Positions 53,517 to 64,000 of a DNA stretch of 64,000 bases are shown here, piece after piece. A program made the position numbers and the translations under genes. Source of the stretch: Bromus sterilis (Eukaryota; Streptophyta; Magnoliopsida; Poales; Poaceae); the NCBI GenBank assembly GCA_950022295.1, contig OX465595.1, positions 74,360,770-74,424,769 on the forward strand, read 5' to 3'. The stretch's first letter is position 1. Each line of letters starts with the position of its first letter. The notes under the pieces are model-generated. The model did no database searches. It was not told the DNA's origin and worked only from the letters and a program-made list of their open reading frames with translations.

Positions 53517-56500
53517 TTTAGGTTTATGCTTTCTAAGCTTGCTTTTTGCATCTTGAAAAAAATTGCAAAAGAAAAGGAAATGGGGAAAAGAAAAGCCCTA
53601 ATTGAATTAATAAAAAGGGCCAGAAATAAATCTTTTTCCAAAATTCTTTTGGATATGTTGAAAAATCCTAAAAATGAGTGTGATCATTTTAAAAGTGATT
53701 TGGGATTAATCCCATGCTCATGATTTTTCAAAAATCCAAATAGTGGCTTGGAAATTAAATCAAATGCCTATTTGAATTGAAATTCAAATAATTTGAATTT
53801 CAAAAATTCCCAAAACTTGGGGTTGACTAATACTAAGTCACCTAGAGTTTATAAAAATAATTGGGGGGTTTTTATAAAATGCCCTAGTATTTATTTTAAA
53901 TGGGCAAACAAATAACAGAAAACAATAAAAAGAAAAACAAAGAAGAGACCTTACCTTGCGCCCACGGGCGAAAGCCCACCTGGCCCGGCCCACTTACCCC
54001 TCTGTCGTCTTCCTCCTCTTGCCAGAAGGAGAGGCAACAGCGCCGTGCGCTGCGTGGCTAGCATGCCCTCCACCTCCTGGCCACGCAAGCCCTTCCCCCT
54101 CTCTATCTTTCTCGCTCTGGATACGCCCAGAGGCCCCCGACCACTTTCCCCTCCCTCGCTGGCTCATTCTTCCTCCTCCCCGGGCGAATCGAGCGCACAC
54201 CCGAGACGTTTCTTCACCGCCGACGCGAGCCGACGTGGCCACAAGCCTCCCCAAGCCGTCACACCTTGTCTGGAGGCATCCCCGGCGACCACAAGCTCGA
54301 CCCGCGCCTTCAATTTGAGCAGAGGACCACTGGAGGAGACGCCATCTTCAAGGGTTCGCCGTCGGCCGCCATGAACTCTGACGAGGATTGCGCCACCGCC
54401 AGCCCCTCCACTGCCTCGCCGTGCTTCCCTTCACGCTCCTGGTGAGCTAGCGGTCGTTTCCCCCCTCCCAGCGCTCCTCCTCGTGCCGTGCCTCACCTTC
54501 CCCGCCACCGCAGTAGCTCCGGCCGCCGCCGGGCTCGTCGTAGCCATGGCCAGGGGCCTCCTCGAGGTCCCCGGCGTGCTCCAGGAGACACGCACGAGTA
54601 TGGGGCACACGCCCGTGCCCTCCGTTCCTCTCCCCGTGGCCTCTAGCCGATTCAGGCAAGGGCACCGCCGTGGCAGAGCCGCCGGCGTCAAGCCGCCGGC
54701 CTGTTAGCCCCCTAATCCCTCTGCTAACCACCCCCTCCTCTCACTGACACTGGGCGCAGGGCCCCTAATTAAACAGTGTTTATTTTTAACAGAGAGCTAA
54801 CTAACCCAGTGAGGCTGACAGGTGGGGCCGCCCTGTCAGTTGAATTGTCAACCCCCCTGACGTCAGCATGATGCAGTGCGGATGCAATAAAGAATAAATC
54901 AATTAAATTATTACAGAAATTTCAGAAAATGGCCTAAACTTTGAAATTAAATATCTTTTAAACTATAGCTCCAAATTTAAAGTGTAATATATGAAAAATG
55001 ATCAGGAGAAAATTCTATATCCAAATAACCAACTTTCAACCATGTTGAAATTTTTTACAATAAGGGATCGGTAGCATTTTTCTATTTGGCTCTTTTGTAT
55101 TAAATCAAATAAATTACTATGATCATTCTAAATTCAATCAATGCAATGCAAAGGTGATCACTTAAACTTCAGAAGCATTTCACACACATGACCAATTGGT
55201 TTACAATGAACAAACTTTAGCAGATGCAACTTGAACCAATTTGAATACATTTGGAGTTTGAATTTGAATTTACTTTTCAAATCAAGTTCAATTAACATGT
55301 TGCAATTTAAACATAGGTCACATCAGCACCTTGCCATGCTTTGTTTTGCATATTGAATGTGCATTGTATTATCTTGATTGTGCTTTACTTCCAGTGCTTC
55401 GGTGATTGCATCTTCTCGGTAGAGTTGATATCGGAGACGAGTTCAACCTCACATCAGGAGAGTGTTACATCGTGATCGTCAGCAAGGCAATCACGCCCTC
55501 TTTGATCATGTCGATAAAATCCCAGTTCCCTCTCATTCTCGCAAATGCATGTTTAGGATGTCACCATGATACGTTCTACCGCTAGTTGAACCCATTCCTT
55601 TGCATGACCTATCATTTTGTCACAGTAGTAAGCAAACCACAATCCTAGCAGACGTAGGAGTTGGTTGTTATCTTGTGGCCCCTGAAAAAGTTACAGCTTA
55701 TTGCATGCTTAGAGTTGTTACCTGAGGCTACTTTGTTGTGAGTCGGGATGGTAGTGATCATGTGAATGATGGTGGTAACGTGTTGGTGAATCTACCCTAA
55801 ACAAAGGTGAACGATGAGAGGTTGTGTAGGAGTACACAGTGGGTTGTCTCATTGAACACTGCCTTAGGCCCGAGTTCTTGTGTTGTTATCCAAGACTAAG
55901 AGTACGACCACACATTGGGCTCACTGACCCCTCTCGGCCTAGTACCTCACCCCGGACCTGTCCAGGAGTCGCAAGTAGTTCGCCCTTTAACGATTTCAAG
56001 CAGGTGGAACCAAGGTAAGTGGTTGGCGTAGGTTGTGGGAACGTTGAATCAAGTGATCATGATCGAGTTGAGCTTGATGGCGGTCACACAACATTTGAGT
56101 CCGCATCGGAAAAATCGGCTGGATTCCGATCGTGGTCCCAACTCAAATAGGCGACTCCCTAGGACTAGAGATGGTGCCGTGAGTGAAGTGTCGTGGCAGC
56201 AACCTCGCCGGTACTCACTTGAAGGGTCCATCCCCAGGAGGTAACTGATGAGGCGTGTGTGTAGCAGTACACCCCTCCAGGGTTAATGAACTATTCGACT
56301 AGCCGTGTCCGCGGTTATGGACTACTTGGAGACCTTTACTTGATCATAGACAACTTGAATGGTAACTCTTAAAACTTGCCAAGTTAAGTGTGAGTGCTAT
56401 GGCGTGCTTCCTCGTGGGGAAGTCGAGGAAGTATCCATAGTGGTGTATTGATTGGAGACTTGTTACTTGGACTCGTGTACGCTCCTTACCTCTTTCTGGT

Positions 56501-57457
56501 ATTCGTAGTACAGGACTAGCCAAGTCAAAGCTAGCACTTCTGCAAGTGAGACCCCACCTCCCTTTGCCTTGATACATGTGCATGAGTAGTATAGTTCCTA
56601 TGTAAGTCTTGTTGAGTACGACTTTGTACTCACGTTTGCTTATTCTATGTTTTAGAGACGAGACCACTGACCCTGATGGTAGCCTCTACCTCGAGCTCGA
56701 CGTGGACCAGGTCGTGTAGTTCCAGACAGCAGGCTGTGCCCTTTGGAGGGTCGTTGTATATTCTTTCAGGCTTCTTAAGCCATTTGTTAAACTTTTCTTT
56801 ACTAAGACATAATTTGCTTCCGTTGATTTTTGATGTAATGTTGGATCACAGACATGTGATCTCTTCTTGTAATACAACTACTATGTCTGCTCTGTTTAGC
56901 AGAAGTTATAAAGACTATGAGTTTGTAGAGTTCATGTTGTGATTACCTGCTTTTTACACTAGACATGTATGTTGCGTGTACGATTATAACATGCATTTCT
57001 TAGTGTGGGGTTCGATAGCTTAGTTGTGTTCTTGTCGGCGGTCTTTTATACACCAAGTGGCCCTTAGATGTGCACAGCTTGGGGCATCACGATGCGATTG
57101 CTCGTGACTCTGTCACGTGGCACACTTCGTTGTATGATTGAGCCCGCCCGAGATCCCGACTAAGTGATCGGGCTGGAGTAAGTCTATGTACGGGTTATGA
57201 TTCAATCGATAACATGGTTGAGGCGACTTGTCTATGAGTATGGGATTCACCACCCATAAGCATTTAGACTTGTGAGCGGACGATGAGGACCCATTTCAGT
57301 TGATCATCCGTCCTGGATGGGATGCCCCTCACGTTCGATGCTTACCGAGAGTGATCTGTGCTTGGCCTTGTCTGATTAGACAAGTGGGTACGGCTCTCGG
57401 CTCTCCATGTGATTGCATTGTGACAGGAATTACATACGCTAACCCCGGGTCCCGACA
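53503..57457 (+). repeat. 3' LTR of element I
   Basis: A direct copy of 44655-48599 with scattered substitutions and small length changes; for example, three differences lie in the first 60 bases. The palindrome reads CTATTCGACTAG (56291-56302), the 54 nt segment is at 56602-56655 with GT and AG kept, and the U5 hairpin CTTGTCTGATTAGACAAG is at 57366-57383 with the stem kept. Confidence 0.93.
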
Positions 57458-57462
57458 TTTGC

Positions 57463-58340
57463 TTCTGCATGTTTGATGTAATGTTGGATCACAGACTTGC
57501 GGTCTTTGTGTGCACTCTGTAAGAGTTATTAATAAAGTTGTAAACTTTGTAGAGAATTTCAATGATACCTGCTGTTCATACAGGACATGTGTGCTGCGTA
57601 TGTGATTATAACATGCATGTCTTAGTATGTGTTTTCGAGACCGTAGTTGTGATCTGGCTGGCGGTCTTTTATACACAAAGTGGCCCTTAGATGTGCGCAG
57701 CTTGGGGCATCGCAATTCGATTTCTCGTGACTCTGTCACGTGCACACTTTGATGTATGATCGAGCCTGCCGTAGACCCCGACTCAGTGATCGGGCTGGAG
57801 TAAGTCTATGTAAGTGTTATAATACAATCGATAGTATGGTTGAGGCGACTTGTCTATGAGTATGGGAGCTCACCACCCATCTCATTTAGACTTGTGTGGG
57901 GATAATGAGGACCCATCTCAGTTGATCATCCGGCCTGGATGGGATGCCCCTCACGTTCGATGCTTTCCGAGAATGTTCTGTGCTTGGCCTAGTCTTCTTA
58001 GACAAGTGGGTATGGTTCTCGGCTCTCCATATGATTGTGTTGTAGCGGGTCTTGCATACGCTAACCCCGGGTCCCGACAGACTTGGTATTAGAGCAGGAC
58101 TGACTGTAGGATTATCAGCCTTGGTCGAAGTTGAGTCTAGCCTTCTACAGTTATATAGTTACTCTGGGTATATAAGGGAACAACGTAAGGCTTCTTTTTA
58201 TCCTTACCCTCATCGTTTTGAGTTCTGAGTCACCCTCATGTTTTCTATGGGAAGATAGGACTAGGCTCATATATGTTCTATTAGAACATCTCGTTGATTG
58301 CTTCCTTATAGCCGTAGGAAAGTTGTGTCGGGTTGTCTAG
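57463..58340 (+). mobile_element. Element J: end of 5' LTR and start of interior, then truncated
   Basis: The J LTR resumes after element I and ends at 58079 with GGGTCCCGACA. A primer site variant (TGGTATTAGAGC, 58084-58095) and a leader homologous to that of element I follow. The similarity stops near 58330, and sequence of the antisense gene of C begins. No gag, pol or 3' LTR of J is present, so J lost most of its length by deletion. The full LTR would be about 3.57 kb. Confidence 0.82.
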
Positions 58341-58751
58341 AGTCTTTGGGCTTCCAGATTTGGACTTCCTAGTATAATTGCTATTCCAATGTTGTCAGCG
58401 GCTGGCGCACAACGGCGTCGGAAGATGAAGGCACAACAGTACTGGTCCCAGCAGGGACGTGAGAGGCAATCGGGAAAGATACCTGAGGAACGGTTGGTGG
58501 AGGAGTAGTCGGGCTGATGGGGCGGAAGCCGCGCTCCCCGATCCGGCTGCAGGAGATGGATCAACATGAATAGTGGCCTGGGCTGAAGAAGCCCCAGGCT
58601 GAGCAGCATCTGCATCTGTCAGGTCCGCGATCGGCATAGCGGGGTGCGCGATCCTAGACTGGTCGATGAGGATCGGAGCAGTAGCGGCAGTTGTTGCGGG
58701 AGTGGCCGACTGCGCGCCAGCAGTCGGACCCATAGCAGTCGCGGAGGTCGA
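58341..58751 (-). pseudogene. Antisense accessory gene of element C, upstream part
   Basis: On the minus strand an Ala/Ser/Pro-rich frame (58733-58395, MGPTAGAQSATPATT) and an overlapping frame ending in DNIGIAIILGSPNLEAQRL show the same composition as the tail of the antisense gene at 41049-41706. I take it as the N-terminal or middle part of that gene, cut on one side by G and on the other by the deleted J. The start codon is not certain, as the region may extend further upstream beyond G. Confidence 0.5.
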
Positions 58752-60845
58752 AGTAACAACCCAGATTTCACAAAAATTAAAAAAATTGTTTTCGGTGTGA
58801 ATTGTTTGATTGTCTGATTTATTTGCGGTGTTTGCATCCCCGATTTATCGATCGGCGATTATTTCTACCCTCTTATCTCGTACTAGACGGAGACCGACCC
58901 TTGCCACCCTAACACTCGACCTTTGCGACACCGGGTTTCAACCGATCACCGTCGCGAAAACCGCATAAGACCAGCCGCAGCCAACAGAATGAAAATACCC
59001 ATTTAATAAGTAAACAGGATATTTTTATAGAGCGCCGGAAAGTGTTCTCGGAACGGTTCCAGCGCGAGGTGAAGGCCGCCGGCTCGACGCGCTGATCGCG
59101 CAGTTCAAAGTTTTACCTGAATCAGAGGTCCTGCGAACCCTCGGCGGTCAGAAACGTAAACACCACGCGCGCGAGAGAAAAACCGGGGATGTCTTTGCAA
59201 ATTGCCAGCCACCTGGGCTATATAAAGACCACCACTCTCCCACCCCTTTTCTAGGGTTTACCTAGCTAAAAATTGCAGCCACCCCCTCACAATAGCACCA
59301 ATTTTTGGATTTAACCCATTATTACCCAAAACCTAGCCTCATGCGTTCTGGACCGTCGGATCGGCCGATCCAACGGCCCAAATTGCACCCAGCCTCCACC
59401 CACTCTCCTCCGTCTTCTACCTCCACGCAGCCGCCACCCGTGGGAAACCGCCAGCCGGAGCCGCGCGCCGCCGCACTCCACTGCCCGGAGTCGACCCCTC
59501 TCCTCTCTCCTTCCTCTCTCTTCTCCTCCCTCTCCTCCCTGGCCTCACCCCCCTCTCCCTCCTGGAAGGCACCTCGCGCCCAGGCCGGAGAGCCGACGCG
59601 CCATGGATCGGGGCGAGCTCGGAGCCGCCGCCGCCAGGAGCTCCCGTCGCCGCCCTGCCTCCCTAGCCACCGGAACCGCGGCCACGCCGCCTCCACACCT
59701 CCTCCCGCGACGTCCCTTGCCTCTGTGGATCCCACGCCGCCCAATCCGACCGGAGCAGCCGGCCGCCGTTGCCGCCCTGGTGCGGGATCAAGGCGGGCAG
59801 CCGCCGCCGTTGACCCGAGGCGCGGGCCCGATCGAGCCAGGCACGGCCCGATCCGGCCACCCAACGCCATGGGCCGGCCCAGGCCACCGCGGCCCGATCC
59901 AGCTCGCCAGCCTCCTCGGCCAGATGGGCTCGGCCCACGTAGTGGGCCTCTTTTTTTTTCCTCTGTAAGAATTCTACTAAGTCCTTTATTAATGTGCTGC
60001 TATTACAGTTTTGCGCCGTAGTTTACGAGTAAACCGTAGCCCTGATCGCGTTGCCCCCAAAAGGAAAATTGTTTAGTTTTGTGTGTACTTCAATCCATCT
60101 TTTGTGAGCATTTTTATTTGAGGCCATCTTGATGTTGTTAATCTCTGTTGAAGTGGGCATCAGACTGTTAACTGCTATTATTTCCTGTTAGTGTGCTGGT
60201 TTTGTTATTTTATTGCAAGTTTGCATGATGATTGTGACACATCCATGAGGCCTATTGCATTGATTCTTATTTCATACTGTTAAGCATCATGTCTACTTCC
60301 ATTATATATATTGCATTGTCATGTTTACATATTTGTTCATAGATATGTTTAGCTCCAAAGTTGCTATGCCACTGTTTTTGACAGCCACCTCCGTTTTTCT
60401 CTAAGTCTGTAACTTTCCGATGCCATGTTGCATGCTTAATATCTTTTGATCTGTTATGCCTATGACCTTGATTCTTGTTTGTACCTGATCATCATCATGT
60501 CTAGTTCATGCCCATATATTGCTATGTCATGTTGCTGCACTTTTGCATATAGTTTTACCCCTGTTTATATAGCATGAAAATAACAGTTTCTGCCATGTTT
60601 TCCTGATTTTCACTAAGTCCTAGACCAGTAATGTTTTATTGCATTTTTCTTGGGCTATAATTAGTTGTTCATGATGCCTATTTGCATGATTTCTTTTGCC
60701 ATGCCTTCCCTGCCATGTCTACTTTAGTTGCATATCATTTGTGAGCATGTTTTCATTCATTATCCTATTTATGCATTGCTCAAAAGTGTGCTTCCTGATG
60801 TTGGAAGATTATGCCCGTAATTTGTTTTTCTTATATCTTTTTAAC
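58752..60845 (+). mobile_element. Element G: start of a long Gypsy-type LTR
   Basis: The sequence begins AGTAACAACCCAGATTTC, most likely TGTAACAACCC with T changed to A. It has an AT-rich start, a TATA box CTATATAAAG at 59218-59227, a GC-rich block (about 59360-59950), then a T-rich, CATG-rich tract to 60845, where F interrupts. This is the same layout as E and F but on the plus strand. The Pro/Arg-rich open frame at 59305-60021 lies just after the TATA box and is explained by the GC-rich block. No protein domain is seen, and the right end is not visible. Confidence 0.65.
59218..59227 (+). promoter_or_regulatory. TATA box in LTR of element G
   Basis: CTATATAAAG, followed at once by the GC-rich segment, the layout seen in E and F. 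Confidence 0.65.
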
Positions 60846-61384
60846 TGTGGCACCCCGGCTCAGAGGACCGGAACGCCCCGTGCACCAGCCCAGAGATCAA
60901 GTCTTCTGGAGCACGACACTGATTGATATAGAACTGAACAACTTTCTATTACCGAAGATAGGGGTACACGAGGTCCATTACAACGCTAGCGGAGACACAG
61001 CTTGCTCCTCAGGGTAGCCTCAGTTCTACACCAAGCAGCAGCATAACTCTAGCAGCGGAATATCGACGGTAGCGGAACAATAACGGCGATGACGAACTCC
61101 GATTCACAGGGACACTGGCTGGGACACCTCCTAGCTCGCAAACACCGGGAACGTCGTCCTACGCATCCAAAGCACGGCCTGCAAATCTGGCATAACACGC
61201 CAGGTCAGTACATTGAATGTACTTGCAAGCTCACAACAACCATGCAACAAGGCAAAACAATAACATGGCAACAGGTTAAAGTATATTAGTGGATTAAACA
61301 GGTGAGCAACAATATCATGCAAACAGATAATCATCAAGCATATTAACAACATTAAGACTAATACACACACAATGGACCCCACAC

Positions 61385-61501
61385 GATCGTCGCATGATCG
61401 CGTGGCTTACCTTGGAGTCCTTACAGACTCAAGCACCGGGTCACCTCGTGACCAATCACCTCCACGGGTCGTCGCGTGACCGAACAGGTCATCGCACGAC
61501 C
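61385..61501. repeat. Four 15 bp palindromes in F
   Basis: GATCGTCGCATGATC (61385), GGTCACCTCGTGACC (61439), GGTCGTCGCGTGACC (61467) and GGTCATCGCACGACC (61487). Each is an imperfect inverted repeat with a 3 nt centre. The counterpart in E is at 35739-35922. Confidence 0.8.
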
Positions 61502-62887
61502 ATTCAATGGGTTAGGTGTCCCTTGTTACCACCCAACCAATCCACTTATCGCATAACCATCCACTTATCACAAACTTACCCCAGTACTCAAGTTGATCAT
61601 ATGGTGTGACCTAGTACGAACTGTGTCCCATGACCGAGGACGCGGCTATTCGAATAGATTTTGACTCTACAGAGTTTGTGCACTTTACCCACACTATGGA
61701 GTTCTTCCTCCATCCAGCACCTCGGTACTTGTCCCACAGCATCCTTGGAACTCGCACCGCAGGAGTGAACTAGGACTTCTCCAACGAGACCGATATACCG
61801 AGTGTCCCTCTTACCGTATCACCGACATTCCGTCTTGGGTAGCCCGGTGGTTAGGTGTCCACGTTACCACTAGAACCACCTATGGTAAGGTGTCCTTCGT
61901 TACCACCAGAACCACTAAACTTTGCCCAACACTGGACCGCGCGCATAACAACTCTGGCTTTCAGGACTACCGCCGCCTGCCTGATCAGGGCAGCGCGAGC
62001 ACGTAGCCCCCCCTACTTGGTGATACAAATAAGAGAACCCACCGGCAGACCGAATCAAGGCCCGCCCATACAGGCAAATGTGGATGCATGGATAAGCCCG
62101 GTTCGGTGGCACCTGATCAACTTGTCACGAAGCATATCTCCAACAGCGGACACAAGCATCAGGTGAACATGATTATCAGATCATAATAATGCATATATTA
62201 ACATGATAGTTTCAGATATGATCAAGCACATTTTAGATGGTGAACTTATCCGTGTTACAAAGATTAAGTTATTAACATGGAAATATTATGAATGCAGCTA
62301 AGCATAACTTAGGCATAGCATGAACTAGCATAGAGATAACATGATCAACTTGACATGGTGTTAGTATGTGGTGGTTACGATGGTTCATGACATAACATGG
62401 CAATGACATGATCAAAGCATGGCATGGATGTAACATGGCAAAACATAGCAATAGCATATTCAAATATAGCATGGTAGTATAACATCAATCATAGCATGGG
62501 AACATGATCATGGTCATTGATATAGCCTATCATCGAAAAGAAATTTTTAGAGCACGTCAAAGATTTGCAAAGGTGCAAAGGGTATTGTGGCTTGCCTTTC
62601 ACCAGAGGAGTGTGAAATACTCCCGGATCTTCGACACAAGAAAAACCCTGCAAAACATTTCAAATAAAGCAATGGGCAAAAAGGTCAAACGCCATCTTTT
62701 GTTTGACCAGAAAATAACAGCATAAAAACATGGCATGAAACCTATGCCAAACTGAAGAGGAGTTTGATACGAAGACAACGCAAAAAGAATCACCGCGTTT
62801 GGACTTACAGTTGCGGAGATACGAGCGTTCGTTCGTTAGACGGAAAATCTGCCTAACCGATGAATACTCACAGCTCAGGGTTTTCGG

Positions 62888-63016
62888 GAATACGTTTTGA
62901 AACAGAGAAAACGCACTTTGGCCTGCAGAAGGAGGAGAATATGCTTTCGATCAGGGAAAACGTTTTTCGGGCAACAAAAGGGGGAAATACGTCTTATTCA
63001 AATGAAAACGTACTTC
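62888..63016 (-). repeat. Array of GAAAACGTTTTC-like palindromes in F
   Basis: Six copies begin at 62888, 62907, 62937, 62956, 62984 and 63004, spaced 19, 30, 19, 28 and 20 bp. One copy (62956) is almost a perfect palindrome. The array lies about 540-670 bp downstream of the TATA-like box on the minus strand. Confidence 0.78.
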
Positions 63017-64000
63017 TGGGAAAAAGATGCCTCCACTGGAAGGAATCGGGCCCGCCCGTCAGCTGGACCGAGCCGCTTACAGGCCGGCCCCACCTGTCGG
63101 GTCTCGCTTCCTCTCTCCTCCCCTGTTCTCCCGTCGGCGATGCAGAGAAGGGGCCGCCTGGGCGTGGCCTGCAGGCACTCGCTGCCGGTGGCTGGGCCGG
63201 CTGGCTGGCCCGTCAGGCGTGGCGCGCCGGGCTGCTGCGGATGGAGTCAGCGGGATCCCGCGGGAAGGTTGGCCGCGCTGTTTCCCCTAGGTCGTGGCAC
63301 GACGGCCATGGCCGCGGCCAGTCGGCTCGCTGGCAGGAGCGACTTTGGCGGATCCCTGGAGGTGTGCGGAGGCGAAGGGGAGGCCTCAGCCGCAGAATGG
63401 GAGAAGTTGGAGGGCTCGGGTCGCCGGATTTTGGCCGGAAGGAGCGGCAGCCGTGGTGGAGCAATGTGGGGCGCCGGCGACGAATTGGAGTGGGGGAAGT
63501 GGCTAGGAGAGGCTAGGGAGGCTGCTGGTGCTCTCCAAAGGCTCGAGGCAAGTCCTATTTAAAGGAGGAGGGAGATGCTCGAGCTCGGGTCGAGACAAGA
63601 TGACGGCGGCCATGGCGTGCGGCTAGCTGGCGGCCACGAGAGGCTTCGGGAGGGGGCACGCGGCGCACGCGAGCGGCGGAAAGCCATGCGACGCGGCAGG
63701 ACATGAACTAGGGGACAAGGGAGCTCTGTAGCACGAGGTGGACGTGACGGGCACGCGCGGAGCGCGGCCAGAGCACGCCGTGTGCGTCCAAGCGCATGGC
63801 CACCAAAGGGGAGTGTTATCTGGGGAGGGTTTCTTCGTGGCCAAGGTTGTTTGGGGTATAGTCCTTCGAGTGCTGATCATAGTGATTGGCCTGAATGGCC
63901 ACATGGGCTACTGTGGTGAGCTCTATCTCATCCTGAAGTTTGATGCAGCAAACTTTGAGCATAAGTAAAGCTCACATGGGGTGGATTTGGGTAGGACCAA

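Larger units (their letters stand above)
44655..57457 (+). mobile_element. Element I: complete Tekay/Del-type chromodomain Gypsy element
   Basis: The 12.8 kb element has LTRs at 44655-48599 (3945 bp) and 53503-57457 (3955 bp), flanked by the exact target duplication TTTGC (44650-44654 and 57458-57462), inside the LTR of J. The internal region has a primer site, gag, protease, reverse transcriptase, RNase H, integrase, chromodomain and polypurine tract. The LTRs differ by a few percent where I compared them, so it is clearly older than D. Pol has several stops and shifts, so it is non-autonomous now. Confidence 0.96.
19269..58751 (+). mobile_element. Element C: Tat-lineage Gypsy element, backbone of the region, interrupted by D, E, J/I and G
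   Basis: C has a 5' LTR (19269-20110), gag, protease, reverse transcriptase, two RNase H domains, integrase and an antisense gene in its 3' region. Coding parts lie at 20124-21445, 30745-35047 and 39491-40322. D, E and J/I separate or interrupt them, and G interrupts it at 58752. The 3' LTR lies outside the window. Flanks of D and E join in frame with exact target duplications. The coding parts have many stops and shifts, so C is not autonomous. Confidence 0.9.
60846..64000 (-). mobile_element. Element F: minus-strand long LTR, truncated by the window end
   Basis: It starts on the plus strand with TGTGGCACCCC, the inverted end of an LTR, and matches E in order and spacing. From left to right it has a hairpin near 61201-61217, four GGTCRYCGCRTGACC-like palindromes (61385-61501), CTATTCGAATAG (61646-61657) and a CATG-rich tract (about 62170-62510). 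A hairpin (62826-62864), the palindrome array (62888-63016), a GC-rich block (about 63040-63550) and a TATA-like CTTTAAATAG (63564-63555, minus) follow. Open frames in the GC-rich block, such as 62860-63562, have no domain and are not called genes. Confidence 0.72.

Noticed and set aside
59305..60021. 238-codon Pro/Arg/Ser-rich frame after the TATA box of G
   Set aside because: The GC-rich block produces long open frames on both strands (also 59322-59870 minus). There is no domain, and equivalent blocks in E, F, S, B, I and J give unrelated peptides.
62860..63562. Two frames of about 220 codons in F
   Set aside because: They overlap each other and span the palindrome array; composition is low-complexity Arg/Gly/Ala with no domain.
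1..64000. A host plant gene anywhere in the window
   Set aside because: All long frames with recognisable domains are retrotransposon proteins or retrotransposon accessory proteins. No exon series, tRNA or rRNA was recognised.

Overview
This window looks like intergenic DNA of a large grass genome, most probably Triticeae (wheat, barley or a relative). I see no convincing host gene, tRNA, rRNA, CRISPR array or bacterial-type gene. Almost every base belongs to LTR retrotransposons inserted into one another. The Triticeae guess rests on a Copia element of the Angela/BARE/WIS lineage, Athila-type Gypsy sequence with a tRNA-Asp type primer site, Tat-lineage Gypsy elements with two RNase H domains, and several chromodomain Gypsy (Tekay/Del) elements with LTRs near 4 kb. 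Family names are assigned from memory of these lineages, not from a search.

Layout. Positions 1-6805 are the 3' part of a Tat-lineage element (A). Its pol is broken, it has a hairpin tandem array, and it carries an intact antisense gene with a B3-like DNA-binding domain and its own TATA box. A lies inside a Tekay-type element (B, 6806-16741), which also holds a solo LTR (S, 8922-12736, target duplication CTGGG). B adjoins Athila-type sequence on the minus strand (16742-19268) in which one LTR is flanked by internal sequence on both sides. A second Tat-lineage element (C) starts at 19269 and forms the backbone up to 58751.

C is interrupted by four insertions. D (21446-30744, minus) is a complete Copia element with an uninterrupted 1330-residue polyprotein, nearly identical LTRs and target duplication GCAGT. 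E (35048-39490) has about 150 bp terminal inverted repeats built from LTR ends and target duplication TGGTA. J (LTR 41707-44654 plus 57463-58079) has a truncated interior and its LTR contains I (44655-57457), a complete but mutated Tekay element with target duplication TTTGC. G (58752-60845) is a long-LTR fragment, itself entered by F (60846-64000), a minus-strand long LTR related to E.

Only two genes look intact: the D polyprotein and the antisense B3-like gene of A. The other coding regions carry stops (often TAG or TGA where a related copy has CAG or CGA) and frameshifts. The most unusual material is the B3-like antisense gene, the inverted-end element E, and sets of palindromes and hairpins conserved at matching places in otherwise diverged long LTRs.
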